Below, piece after piece: positions 36,345 through 44,936 of a stretch of 64,000 nucleotides of DNA. Both the position numbers and the translations under genes were made by a program. Origin of the DNA: DATLED01 sp963750255 (lineage in GTDB: Bacteria; Actinomycetota; Acidimicrobiia; Acidimicrobiales; CADCTF01); contig CAVVPZ010000008.1 in the NCBI GenBank assembly GCA_963750255.1, positions 248,001 through 312,000 on the forward strand. Direction: 5' to 3'. Each line of letters begins with the position of its first letter. Positions within the stretch are counted from its first letter, which is position 1. The notes beneath the pieces are model-generated. The model was not told the DNA's origin and searched no databases. It saw only the letters and a list, made by a program, of their open reading frames with translations.

Positions 36345-36365
36345 GTGTAAACTCGGGAGTTACAC
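36345..36365. promoter_or_regulatory. TetR autoregulatory operator/promoter
   Basis: Near-palindrome GTGTAAACTC-GG-GAGTTACAC ending two bases before the ATG at 36368. TTGACC at 36335 and GTTACA about 17 bases later could be -35 and -10, implying a leaderless transcript. The half-site matches the operator at 32545. Confidence 0.6.
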
Positions 36366-36367
36366 CC

Positions 36368-36962
36368 ATGGCCACGGCACCCCGACAGCTCCTCGACCGG
36401 GCCGCTCGGCGGGAGACGATCCTGCAGGGCGCCGCTGCTGCGTTCGCCGAAAAGGGGTATGCCGCCACCTCGATGGAGGATGTGGCCGCCGGCGCCGGCA
36501 TCACCAAACTCATCGTCTATCGCCACTTCGCCTCCAAGGAGGAGCTGTACGACGCTGTACTCGAGCGGGTGTCGGAGCGAGGGCGAGAGGTCTTCATCGC
36601 CGGTCTCCAAGCGGGACGTCCCGGTTCTGGTGCGGTGCGTGCCCTCCTGACCGTCGCCCGCGAAGACGAAGCCGGTTTCACCTTGCTGTGGAACCACGCC
36701 GCCCGTGAGCCGCAGTTCTCCGACCACGCCGCATCGATTCGGGCGCGGGGCGTCGACGCCGCCGAGGCTCTGTTGGCCTCCATGGGTTGGTCGATGGGAA
36801 CGGATCGCCGCTGGGCGGCGCAGACGCTGGTTTCTTATCTCGTGGCCGCCGTGCTCCACTGGCTCGAAGGCGGGCGGGTCGACGACGACGAGCAGTTCGT
36901 CCAGCGGGTGGTGGCATCGCTACCAGCGCTCATCAAGGCGTGGGTACCGAAGCACGACTTGA
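36368..36962 (+). CDS. TetR-family transcriptional regulator
   Basis: About 197 residues. Helix-turn-helix: AAFAEKGYAATSMEDVAAGAGITKLIVYRHFASKEELYDAV, split here as residues ~22-60. The C-terminal ligand domain contains FTLLWNHAAREPQF. In the raw frame there is no stop before the downstream aminopeptidase; a single extra base near 36950 (CCG-A-AGC) would restore a TGA at 36960-36962. Operators at its own promoter and at 32545 suggest autoregulation and control of the oxidoreductase block. Confidence 0.85.
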
Positions 36963-36982
36963 CCGCGTACCGTGGATGGGTC

Positions 36983-37930
36983 ATGGCGCAGCCCTCCGCC
37001 CTTCCCAAATCCAACGATCCGTGCTGGTGCGGCAGCGGTCGCAAGTTCAAGCGGTGCCATCGCAACGACGAGGCCGCCGGTCGGATCAAGCCGGGACGGG
37101 TGACGCCGATGCGAACGGTGCCCGCTTCGATCAACCGGCCCCCCTACGCCGACACCGGCGAGGTCGTGCGGAGAGCGGAGAGCGGTGTCCAGACGCCAGA
37201 CGTCATCGACCGCATGCGCACGGCCGGCCGCGTCGCCGCTGACGTCCTGCAACTGGTGGGCGGCCACGTCCGACCTGGCGTCACCACCGAGGAACTCGAC
37301 GTGATCGCCCACGAGGCGTGCATCGAGCGGGGTGCCTACCCGAGCCCGCTCAACTACCACGGCTATCCCAAGGCCATCTGCACCAGCGTCAACGAGGTCA
37401 TCTGCCACGGCATCCCCGACGATCGCGCCCTGGTCGACGGTGACATCGTCAACCTCGACGTCACCACCTTCGTCGACGGCGTTCACGGCGACACCAACGC
37501 CATGTTCCTCGTCGGCGAGGTCGATCATGAGTCACGTCAGCTTGTCGACGTCACCCGCCAGTGTCTCGAGTTGGCCATCGCCGAGGTCCGCCCCGGCGTC
37601 GCGTTCAACGCCATCGGTCGCGCTATCGAGGACCATGCCGAGGCCCATGGCTACGGGGTCGTGCGCTCGTTCATCGGCCACGGGATCGGCGAGCAGTTCC
37701 ATACCGACCTGCAGATCCTCCACTACTTCGAGCCCCGATTCACCCGGCCCATCGAAGAGGGAATGACCTTCACCATCGAGCCGATGATCACCATGGGCGA
37801 TCACCGGCACCGCATGTGGGACGACGGCTGGACGGCGGTGACGGCCGACTATCGGCGCACGGCGCAGTTCGAGCACACCCTGCTCGTGACCGCGGCCGGA
37901 TGCGACATCCTCACCCTGCCCACGCCTTGA
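36983..37930 (+). CDS. map: Methionine aminopeptidase with SEC-C zinc motif
   Basis: 315-residue type I methionine aminopeptidase, removing N-terminal methionine from nascent proteins. The N-terminal SEC-C zinc motif DPCWCGSGRKFKRCH links it to ribosome-associated actinobacterial MetAPs. Metal ligands: D in NLDVTTFVDGVHGDTN, H in FIGHGIGEQFH, E in FTIEPMI and E in FEHTLLV. ATG 36983 is chosen because SEC-C-type proteins begin close to the zinc motif. The raw frame continues from the TetR gene. Confidence 0.92.
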   Translation: MAQPSALPKSNDPCWCGSGRKFKRCHRNDEAAGRIKPGRVTPMRTVPASINRPPYADTGEVVRRAESGVQTPDVIDRMRTAGRVAADVLQLVGGHVRPGVTTEELDVIAHEACIERGAYPSPLNYHGYPKAICTSVNEVICHGIPDDRALVDGDIVNLDVTTFVDGVHGDTNAMFLVGEVDHESRQLVDVTRQCLELAIAEVRPGVAFNAIGRAIEDHAEAHGYGVVRSFIGHGIGEQFHTDLQILHYFEPRFTRPIEEGMTFTIEPMITMGDHRHRMWDDGWTAVTADYRRTAQFEHTLLVTAAGCDILTLPTP

Positions 37931-37946
37931 CGTACCGAGCGGAGAG

Positions 37947-38363
37947 TCAGCGGGCCCGCATGCGATTGTTGCGGGCGTTGTGCTCGACCTCGGCGAGTCC
38001 GAGGTGTTCGAGCACGGGGGGCACGTAGTTGCCGAACCGTCCCCGATAGCCCTTGCGCAGCCCGTAGTAGCCGCCGACAGGGTTGTCGTCGGCTCGGGCC
38101 CAGGCCTCGACGGTGTCGTCTTTGACCGGCTTGCCCTCGTCGGCGTTGCCCAGTGGCATCCAGTCGCCGCGGGCGACCAACATCGTGTGTAGGTCGTCGA
38201 TGCAGCGCAGGTGATAGCTGAGCTTGGTGGTTCCCACCCGAATGCAGAGCGCCGGCGGATCGGCGTCGGGCTCTCGCCACGCGTCGTACTCGGACTGCCC
38301 CGGCGGCGTGGTGAGGATCCAAGGGTCTTCCTTGGTTCCGCTGCCTTCGATGTGGTCGGGCAC
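37947..38363 (-). CDS. Conserved hypothetical protein (about 138 aa)
   Basis: 138 residues, hydrophilic, starting MPDHIEGSGTKEDPWILTTPPGQS, with LSYHLRCIDDLHTMLVARGDWMP and a C-terminal basic tail (NARNNRMRAR). The GTxxDPWxLxTPPG opening is familiar from conserved actinobacterial and proteobacterial proteins of unknown function. It is convergent with map and divergent from the HTH regulator. Confidence 0.68.
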   Translation of the reverse strand: MPDHIEGSGTKEDPWILTTPPGQSEYDAWREPDADPPALCIRVGTTKLSYHLRCIDDLHTMLVARGDWMPLGNADEGKPVKDDTVEAWARADDNPVGGYYGLRKGYRGRFGNYVPPVLEHLGLAEVEHNARNNRMRAR

Positions 38364-38473
38364 GAGGGTTCTCCATCCGTTGATCAGGGCTCGGTCGCCA
38401 CCGTTGATTCTCGCCCACCCTTCCTGACACCATCTGGCATGAATTCAGAAATTCCGATGTCGTCGGGGCATGG

Positions 38474-39067
38474 GTGCGGGCCGGCCGACTGCTGAGCCTG
38501 CTCCTGGTCCTCCAGGACGGGCGTCGCCTGACCGCCGGCGAGTTGGCCCGCCGGCTCGAGGTCTCCGAACGGACCGTGTTGCGCGACCTCGAGGTGCTCA
38601 GTGGTGCTGGGGTTCCCGTCGTGGGCACGCGAGGTCCGGGTGGCGGTTTCGAGCTTCTCGACACGTTCCACGGCGACGTCCCTTCGCTTCCGGCGGGCCT
38701 GTCGCCGGGCCGGGGACGACTCCGTCGCGTGCGGGTGCGCATCTCGCCCGCAGCGCTCCAACGGGTCCTCATCGTCGGTCGGCCCGAGGGCTGGCGTCCC
38801 CGACCTCACGGGAGGCCCGACGGCGGGGCCGCGGAGGGAGGCGACTGGTTGGTGGGCTCCTTCCGCTTCGACTCCTACGAGAGCGCGGTAGCCGAGTTGC
38901 TGGGGTTGGGGGTCGAGGTCGAGGTGGTGTTGCCCGTCGAGCTGCGGGCCGTGATGGCCGACGTCGGGCGGATGATCACCGCTCGCCACGAATCAGTGCA
39001 CGAGGTCGGCGATGAAGGGCGAAACGGGAAGCTCGGCCAAGACGACGAGGCGGCGAGTCGCCCGTGA
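38474..39067 (+). CDS. HTH-type regulator (DeoR/WYL-like, short)
   Basis: 197 residues from GTG 38474. The N-terminal HTH_11 domain is LLVLQDGRRLTAGELARRLEVSERTVLRDLEVL, seen over residues about 10-42. The family GxGGGFELLDTF strand follows. The C-terminal part is basic, then alpha/beta, and only about half the length of a WYL regulator, ending LRAVMADVGRMITARHESVH. The 3' end overlaps the convergent gene by 75 bases. Confidence 0.75.
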   Translation: MRAGRLLSLLLVLQDGRRLTAGELARRLEVSERTVLRDLEVLSGAGVPVVGTRGPGGGFELLDTFHGDVPSLPAGLSPGRGRLRRVRVRISPAALQRVLIVGRPEGWRPRPHGRPDGGAAEGGDWLVGSFRFDSYESAVAELLGLGVEVEVVLPVELRAVMADVGRMITARHESVHEVGDEGRNGKLGQDDEAASRP

Positions 39068-40102
39068 GCAGACCACGCCGAAGCGGCGACGCTCAGCGGC
39101 GAGCCAGCCGGCGTGGCGAGTGGATGCATCGGGAACGTCGGGGCCGTGAAGAAGTTCGAGGTCGAACCAGCCCGGCGCCGGCAGTGGCGCCGGCCAGCGC
39201 CCCTCGGTGGCGTCGTAGACGACGACGGTGGCGGCCTCGCTCCCGACGGCTTGTGGCGCTCGGCCTCGATTGAGGATCATCCCGTCGCCAGCCGCCATTT
39301 CGTCGTCGATGATCTCGGCGACCTCGTCCTCGTCGAGCACGATCCGCAGTGTCGGCGGCTCCGGTCGCCGGTGCGAGCCGGGCAGGGGGATGTGGGCGGC
39401 GGTGAATCGGCGAGCGAACCCGCCGAGATGGGCTGCCGCGGACAGCGGATCGTCGGAGACGGCGGCGGCTGGGTTGCCGGCGACCGTCACGGGTCCACCC
39501 TGGCCCGCGAGCTGGGCCACCACGCGGGCGTCGGCAAACGTGGCCAGCTGGAAGTCGTCGACGATGAGCTCGTCGAAGGCGGCTCGTTCGGAGGCCAGCA
39601 CCGCCGGGTCGCGCAGCGCCATGCTGGCCGCCACCAGCGCGCCGGCGTCGTCCACGAGCCCTCGTTCGGTCAACGCGGCGCGGTACGCGTGATGGAGGGC
39701 GATGACCTCCTCGGCTGCTGCGTCGGCGGCGGTGCCGGCGGCCACGGCATGGGTGCGGAGCTCCTCGTCGCCGAGGAAGCTGGCGTGGAAGGCGGAGACG
39801 GCGGCGAGTGATTCGGCCGCTGGGCGCTCGGTCAGTGAGGTGATGAGCTCGAGCAGCGCCTCGGGCTCGGCCATCTCGACCGCTTGCCCCTGACGGCGGA
39901 GGAGATCGAGGGCCCACCCGAGGAACCCCGCGGAGTCGCTGAGCGACACGACGAGAGGCCGGCTGCCGTTGGCTTCGAGACGTTTGACCCTGGCCTGCAG
40001 CGCCGTGGATGCGCCGGCCCCGAACCCGCCAGTGACGACGAGCGGTGAGCCGCTCGGGTGGTCGACGACGGCCTGTTGGGCGGCATCGAGCGAACTGTCC
40101 AC
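38993..40102 (-). CDS. Degenerate UvrD-like superfamily 1 helicase fragment protein
   Basis: 369 residues from GTG 40102. It starts like a UvrD motor (DAAQQAVVDHP, Q-motif position; VVTGGFGAGASTAL at Walker A). However, the Walker lysine is replaced (GAGAST instead of GxGKT), and Walker B reads LIVDDFQLATF. The C-terminus resembles the end of UvrD/AdnB (VVVYDATEGRWPAPL; LAAERRRFGVVCSRATRRLVVLAEL). Domains 1B/2B are missing. It is likely an inactive, perhaps regulatory, paralogue. It follows the quinone reductase gene on the same strand. Confidence 0.7.
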   Translation of the reverse strand: MDSSLDAAQQAVVDHPSGSPLVVTGGFGAGASTALQARVKRLEANGSRPLVVSLSDSAGFLGWALDLLRRQGQAVEMAEPEALLELITSLTERPAAESLAAVSAFHASFLGDEELRTHAVAAGTAADAAAEEVIALHHAYRAALTERGLVDDAGALVAASMALRDPAVLASERAAFDELIVDDFQLATFADARVVAQLAGQGGPVTVAGNPAAAVSDDPLSAAAHLGGFARRFTAAHIPLPGSHRRPEPPTLRIVLDEDEVAEIIDDEMAAGDGMILNRGRAPQAVGSEAATVVVYDATEGRWPAPLPAPGWFDLELLHGPDVPDASTRHAGWLAAERRRFGVVCSRATRRLVVLAELPVSPFIADLVH

Positions 40103-40103
40103 C

Positions 40104-41003
40104 TCAGTCGACGAGGAGGACGATCTTGCCCAGCTTGGCGCCCTCAGCGAAGCGGTCGTATGCGGCCTCGACCTCGGCCAGCGCGAAGGTGGCCTCGACG
40201 GGCACACGGATGTCACCCGCCTCGAGTAGGGGCAGCACATGCCGCTCGACTTTGCGGGCGGCGTCGGCCTTGTCCTCCAGCGGGCGGGAGCGAAGCGTCG
40301 AACCGTGGATGCGGGCCCGCTTGGCCATGAGCGCGAACAGGTTGATCTCGGCCACCGCCCCTGCGCCGACCCCGATGATCGATAGCCGACCTCCGATCTC
40401 CAGCGCGCCCAGGTTGGCGGCGAGATTCGGCGCTCCGACCAACTCAAGGATGACGTCGAAGGGACCATGGGCGGCGAACTCGTCGGGGTTCACGACCTCG
40501 GTCCAACCCGACTCGGATCCGAGTTCGGCCACCCGGTCGCGGAGATCGGGATTGCGAACGGTTCCTGTGACCCAGGCGCCGGCGGCGGCAGCCAACTGCA
40601 CGGCCGCAGTGCCCACGCCGCCGGCGGCACCGTGGATACACACCCGCTCGCCCATCTGGAGCCCGCACTGCGTGAAGAGGGCGTCGTGTGCCGTCGTGAA
40701 CGTCTCGGGGAAGCCGCCGGCCTGGTCCCAGTCGATGCCGACCGGGACTGGCATGGCTGCTCGCTCGTGGACGACGGCGAGTTGGGCTTGGGCGCCGCCG
40801 CCGACAAGGGCCATGACCCGATCGCCGATGGCGAAGCGGGTGGCGCCCGCGCCGAGGGCCACGACCTCGCCGGCCAACTCGAGTCCGGGGATGTCCGGCG
40901 GCGACCCGGGTGGTGCCGGGTACAGGCCCCGGCGCTGCATGAGGTCGGCGCCGTTCAGCCCGGCGGCGCGGACAGCGACGAGGATCTCGCCGGTGCCGGG
41001 CAC
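40104..41003 (-). CDS. NADPH:quinone oxidoreductase / zinc-type dehydrogenase (MDR superfamily)
   Basis: Medium-chain reductase lacking catalytic zinc ligands, like quinone reductase or PIG3. Seen: VRAAGLNGADLMQRRGLYPAPPG region, PGLELAGEVVALG, nucleotide-binding IHGAAGGVGTAAVQLA near residue 125 and LFALMAKRARIHGSTLR. Length 299 from GTG 41003. The frame is open upstream and encodes a typical N-terminal strand (VRAAVNIDGRVEIDERPDP) without a start codon, so the true start is probably near 41059 and damaged. Confidence 0.85.
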   Translation of the reverse strand: MPGTGEILVAVRAAGLNGADLMQRRGLYPAPPGSPPDIPGLELAGEVVALGAGATRFAIGDRVMALVGGGAQAQLAVVHERAAMPVPVGIDWDQAGGFPETFTTAHDALFTQCGLQMGERVCIHGAAGGVGTAAVQLAAAAGAWVTGTVRNPDLRDRVAELGSESGWTEVVNPDEFAAHGPFDVILELVGAPNLAANLGALEIGGRLSIIGVGAGAVAEINLFALMAKRARIHGSTLRSRPLEDKADAARKVERHVLPLLEAGDIRVPVEATFALAEVEAAYDRFAEGAKLGKIVLLVD

Positions 41004-41061
41004 CGGATCGGGCCGCTCATCGATCTCGACCCGGCCATCGATGTTGACCGCGGCGCGGACC

Positions 41062-42261
41062 TCAGTTGACCCGGCCAGCGCCGACGAGGTCGGAGCGGTA
41101 GATGCTGGCCTGACGCACGTTACGGCCGGTCTCGGGGGCGTCGATCATCTGCCCGTCGCCGATGTAGAGCCCGACGTGGTGAATGGGGGAGCCGTAGAAC
41201 ACGAGGTCGCCGGGCTGCAGGTCGGCGATCGACACGCGACTGGTCTCGGAGTACTGGGCTCGCGAGGAGTGCGAGAGCGACTTGCCGCCGGCGCGCCACG
41301 CCCAACTCGTGAGCCCCGAGCAGTCGAAGCTGTCCGGACCCGATCCACCCCATTGGTAAGGCTTGCCCAACTGGCGCCGGGCCTCGGCGATGGCCGCTGA
41401 CGCTCCGGCTGCCGGCGATCCTCCGCCGCTCGACGTGCTCGGCTCATCGCCGGCGGTTGCCGTGGGCTTCGGCAGCGTCGTCGTGGTCGTCGGCGATCGC
41501 TGGCTCGAACTGCGGCTCGACTCGCGAGCCACGGCCTCGGCCTTGGCTTTGGCCTCGGCGTCGGCTGCGGCTTTGGCGGCGGCTTTGGCGGCCAGTTGGG
41601 CTTGCACCTTCTTGGCTTCCTCAGCCGCTCGCCGGTCGGCCTCGGCCTGCACCAGCGACGCGAGTTCGCCCTCGACGCTGGCCAAGGTCTTCTCTTGGGC
41701 GGCTTGGGCCGCGGCGGCCTGCTTGCGTTTGGCGGCGGCGAGGTCGGCGGCGGCCTTGGCATCGGCGCGAGCGGTCGAGAGCGCGGCTTGTTGTTCGTCG
41801 AGGCGCAGACGCACGGCCCGCAATTCATCGAGGGTGTCGAAGGCGCCCGAGGTCACGGTGTGGACGTATTGCGAGCGGATGGCGACATCATCGGCGGACT
41901 TCGTGTCGGCCAGCATCGCCAACGCCGGCATCGAGCCGCCCTTCATGTAGGCCGCCACGGCCTGCTCCTTGAGGCGACCACGCACGTCGCCAGCCTCGGC
42001 GTCGGTCGCCTGCACCTTGCTCGTCGCCGCCGCCAACTGTTCATCGACGCTCGCCACCTGGACGCGGGCGGCGTCGTAGTCCTCGGCCAGCATGCTGACC
42101 TGGCGACCTTGCTGCTCAAGTTGGCGGGCGATGCGTTCGGCCTCGGCGCGCTTGTCGGCGATGGCGTCGGCCGAGGCCGGGGTGGCTCCGGCGAGCAGGT
42201 TGGCAGCGAGAAGCACCAGCACCAAGAGGGCGCCGGTGCGCCTCCGGAGAGCGTGGCGCAC
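41062..42261 (-). CDS. NlpC/P60 peptidoglycan hydrolase with coiled coil (RipA-like)
   Basis: 399 residues. Signal peptide at the N-terminus (RRRTGALLVLVLLAANLLAGATPASA), then a long alanine- and charge-rich coiled coil (about residues 35-245), a proline/threonine linker, and an NlpC/P60 domain. Catalytic cysteine is in DSFDCSGLTSWAW and histidine in IHHVGLYIGDG. It cleaves peptide stems, probably in cell separation. The coiled coil could mediate autoinhibition as in RipA. Divergent from fumC. Confidence 0.92.
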   Translation of the reverse strand: MRHALRRRTGALLVLVLLAANLLAGATPASADAIADKRAEAERIARQLEQQGRQVSMLAEDYDAARVQVASVDEQLAAATSKVQATDAEAGDVRGRLKEQAVAAYMKGGSMPALAMLADTKSADDVAIRSQYVHTVTSGAFDTLDELRAVRLRLDEQQAALSTARADAKAAADLAAAKRKQAAAAQAAQEKTLASVEGELASLVQAEADRRAAEEAKKVQAQLAAKAAAKAAADAEAKAKAEAVARESSRSSSQRSPTTTTTLPKPTATAGDEPSTSSGGGSPAAGASAAIAEARRQLGKPYQWGGSGPDSFDCSGLTSWAWRAGGKSLSHSSRAQYSETSRVSIADLQPGDLVFYGSPIHHVGLYIGDGQMIDAPETGRNVRQASIYRSDLVGAGRVN

Positions 42262-42315
42262 GGGGGAGAGACCTCACCTTGGGTCGGGCGAAGCGTCCAG
42301 GCTACCGTCCCGGCC

Positions 42316-43698
42316 ATGTCCGAGTACCGCATCGAGCACGACACCATGGGCGAGGTCCGCGTCCCGGCCGCCGCCAAGTGGCAGGCCCAGACCCAGCGGG
42401 CCGTCGAGAACTTCCCCATTTCCGGTATCCCGATCGACCCGACGCTCATCGCTGCGCTCGCCGCCATCAAGGGGGCGGTCGCGGCCGAGAACGGCCGTCG
42501 GAAGGTGATCTCGAAGGCGAAGTCGGATGCACTGCAAGCGGCGGCGTCCGAAGTGCTCGACGGTCGGTGGAACGCCGAGTTCCCGATCGACGTCTACCAG
42601 ACGGGCTCAGGGACGTCGTCGAACATGAACATGAACGAGGTGCTCGCCACGCTGGCCGGCGAGACGCTTGGCGAGAAGGTCCATCCCAACGACGACGTCA
42701 ACAACCCGTTGTCGTCCAACGACATGTTCCCCTCCGCCATCCACATCGCGGCCGCCATGTCGATGCAGGACGACCTCCTCCCGGCCCTCCGCCACCTCTC
42801 CGAGGGACTGCGCAAGAAGTCGAAGTCGTTCTCGAAGGTCGTCAAGTCCGGCCGCACCCACCTCATGGACGCCACCCCGGTCACGCTCGGCCAGGAGTTC
42901 GGCGGGTACGCGGCCCAGATCGACCAGGCCATCGAACGGATCGAGGCCACGATCCCCCGGGTCGGCGAACTCCCGCTCGGCGGCAGCGCGGTCGGCACCG
43001 GCATCAACGTGCCCAAAGGTTTCGCGGCCAAGGTCATCACCAAGCTGGCCGCCGACCTCTCGCTGCCGCTCACCGAGGCCCGCGACCACTTCGCGGCCCA
43101 GTCGGCCCGCGACGCGCTCGTGGAGGCATCGGGTCAGCTGCGCACCGTCGCCATCGCCCTGATCAAGATCGCCAACGACATGCGCTGGATGGGATCCGGT
43201 CCACGCACCGGCCTGGCCGAGATCTTCCTGCCCGACCTCCAGCCCGGCTCGTCGATCATGCCCGGCAAGGTCAACCCCGTCATCCCCGAGGCCGTCACCC
43301 AGGTGGGCACCCAGGTCATCGGCAACGACGCCGCCGTGGCCTTCGCCGGCTCCCAGGGCGCGTTCGAGCTCAACGTGTTCCTCCCGGTCATGGCCCGCAA
43401 CCTGCTCGAGTCGATCCGCCTGCTCGCCAATGTCTGCCGGGTGTTTCGCGACAAGTGCATCGACGGCATCGAGGCCAACGTCGAGCGGTGCAAGGCGTAC
43501 GCCGAGTCCTCCCCGTCGATCGGCACGTCGCTCAACCCCTACATCGGCTACGAGAAGGCGGCCGAGGTCATCAAGGAGTCGACCAAGACCGGCCGTTCGA
43601 TCCGCGAACTCGTCCTGGAACGGGGCTGGATGACCGACGCCGACCTCGACAAGGCCCTCGACGTCCTCGCCCAGACCAAGGGCGGCGTCAACAAGTAG
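42316..43698 (+). CDS. fumC: Fumarate hydratase, class II
   Basis: 460-residue fumarase of the TCA cycle, converting fumarate and malate. Intact frame. Motifs: TGSGTSSNMNMNEVLA, VHPNDDVNNPLSSND, catalytic histidine in SGRTHLMDATPVTLGQEF, and the signature GSSIMPGKVNPVI. ATG 42316 gives the normal start (MSEYRIEHDTMGEVRVP). A large nested inverted repeat follows the stop. Confidence 0.97.
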   Translation: MSEYRIEHDTMGEVRVPAAAKWQAQTQRAVENFPISGIPIDPTLIAALAAIKGAVAAENGRRKVISKAKSDALQAAASEVLDGRWNAEFPIDVYQTGSGTSSNMNMNEVLATLAGETLGEKVHPNDDVNNPLSSNDMFPSAIHIAAAMSMQDDLLPALRHLSEGLRKKSKSFSKVVKSGRTHLMDATPVTLGQEFGGYAAQIDQAIERIEATIPRVGELPLGGSAVGTGINVPKGFAAKVITKLAADLSLPLTEARDHFAAQSARDALVEASGQLRTVAIALIKIANDMRWMGSGPRTGLAEIFLPDLQPGSSIMPGKVNPVIPEAVTQVGTQVIGNDAAVAFAGSQGAFELNVFLPVMARNLLESIRLLANVCRVFRDKCIDGIEANVERCKAYAESSPSIGTSLNPYIGYEKAAEVIKESTKTGRSIRELVLERGWMTDADLDKALDVLAQTKGGVNK

Positions 43699-43718
43699 GT
43701 CGACCCCGCCGCGTTGGT

Positions 43719-43809
43719 GTGGCCGTTGCGGTCGTCCCAACCCGTTCATGTGGCCGAAACGGCCGCCGTTTCGGCCACGGCAACGGGTTGGAGCGACCGT
43801 TTTGGCCAC
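43719..43809. terminator. Nested three-level inverted repeat after fumC (R3)
   Basis: Inner stem GTGGCCGAAACGG/CCGTTTCGGCCAC (43750-43762 with 43766-43778, 3-base loop), middle stem CAACCCGTT/AACGGGTTG (43738-43746 with 43782-43790), and an outer, imperfect pair at 43719-43734 and 43794-43809. It lies between convergent genes, so it can act as a bidirectional terminator. Part of it (43773-43789) matches 31719-31735. Confidence 0.6.
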
Positions 43810-43836
43810 GTGCAAGGGCGAGGTTGCGGGCGGGGT

Positions 43837-44325
43837 TCAGGTGAGGGCGGGGGAGCCTTCGAAGGGGCCGGGGTCCTTGGTCGAGGGGAGGACCGGCGAA
43901 CTCCACCGCATGACCTTGGCCAACTCCTCGGTCACGGCCCGCCACTGCAGCGGCTGCCAGCCCTCGGCCGAACCCGACAACGTGCCGTCCATGGCCAGAT
44001 GGACGATGGCCGGGAGCCGTTCGAGGCCCAGGGCCTTGACCGCGGCGCGGTCGGGATCGGCGAAGGTGAGGACCTGGTCGGCGACGGGTCCGAGGAACCG
44101 CTTGCAGTCGCGGTCGTCGGCGGTCACCAGCAAGGCCACCCGGCAGTCGGCCTGCTCGAATGTCGCCACGATCCGCTGGACGGTGGGCAGGATCCAGGCG
44201 CTCTCGTTGGTGTAGGGATCGAGCACCATCACGAGCAGGTGGAAGGTCGTGAGCCACTGGGCGACGGTGCGGCCTTCGCCCCCTACGGGCGTGAGGGTGA
44301 GGTCACCGGGCGGGTCGGTCGGCAC
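43837..44325 (-). CDS. Thioredoxin-like/TlpA-type fold protein
   Basis: 162 residues from GTG 44325, chosen because a longer start would overlap the divergent gene's start region. Thioredoxin-like order: TLTPVGGEGRTVAQWLTTFHLLVMVLDPY, VALLVTADDRDCKRFLG, VLTFADPDRAAVKALG, and LPAIVHLAMDGTL with the cis-proline. The CxxC pair is absent, so redox activity through two cysteines is unlikely. Function unknown. Confidence 0.68.
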   Translation of the reverse strand: MPTDPPGDLTLTPVGGEGRTVAQWLTTFHLLVMVLDPYTNESAWILPTVQRIVATFEQADCRVALLVTADDRDCKRFLGPVADQVLTFADPDRAAVKALGLERLPAIVHLAMDGTLSGSAEGWQPLQWRAVTEELAKVMRWSSPVLPSTKDPGPFEGSPALT

Positions 44326-44395
44326 GGCGGGGAAAGGTAGTCCAGGTAGTGTCGGCCCTGCGAAGTCGCCCCCTCGGGTGACGCTGGACGGGAGC

Positions 44396-44908
44396 ATGCA
44401 CATGGGCGTCGGAACCACCCCTTACAAGATCGTGTTGGTCCTCCACCTGATCGCCGTCGTGGTCGGGTTCGGCACCGTGACCCTCAACGGGGTCCGTGGG
44501 GCAGAAGCCAAGAAACGACCGGGTCCTGGAGGATTGGCCATCGGCGAGTCGGGTTTCCGACTCAACATGCTGGCCCAAAACTTCATCTACGCCGTGCCCG
44601 TGTTCGGCATCGGACTCGTGGTGATGAGCGACGGGGCCTGGACATTCGGTCAGGCCTGGATCAGCGCCGCTCTGGGCCTGTACATCGTGGGCATCGCGGT
44701 GTCCCACGCCGTGCTCATCCCGTCGGAGAAGCGGATGAACGTCCTGGCTGCCGAGCTGGTCGCCACCACGCCGAGCAGCGCTGGCGGGCCGCCTCCCCAG
44801 GTGGTCGAGATGGAGGGGCTCGAGAAGAAGATGGCGGCGGCCGGCACCTTCCTCAACGTGTTGGTCGTGGTCTTCCTCGCCTTGATGGTGTTCAAGCCCG
44901 GGGTCTGA
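44396..44908 (+). CDS. DUF2269-like integral membrane protein
   Basis: 171 residues with four predicted helices (IVLVLHLIAVVVGFG, FIYAVPVFGIGLVVM, AALGLYIVGIAVSHAV, FLNVLVVVFLALMVF). The LHLIAVVVGFGTV opening with an intramembrane histidine fits DUF2269/DUF4149-like proteins. ATG 44396 follows GACGGGAG; ATG 44402 is possible. Function unknown. Confidence 0.7.
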   Translation: MHMGVGTTPYKIVLVLHLIAVVVGFGTVTLNGVRGAEAKKRPGPGGLAIGESGFRLNMLAQNFIYAVPVFGIGLVVMSDGAWTFGQAWISAALGLYIVGIAVSHAVLIPSEKRMNVLAAELVATTPSSAGGPPPQVVEMEGLEKKMAAAGTFLNVLVVVFLALMVFKPGV

Positions 44909-44936
44909 GCCCACTGCCGGGGGTAGCTTCGGCGGA

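Noticed and set aside
42274..44257. Minus-strand frames over fumC and its downstream repeat
   Set aside because: fumC is intact and unmistakable on the plus strand; these are shadows.
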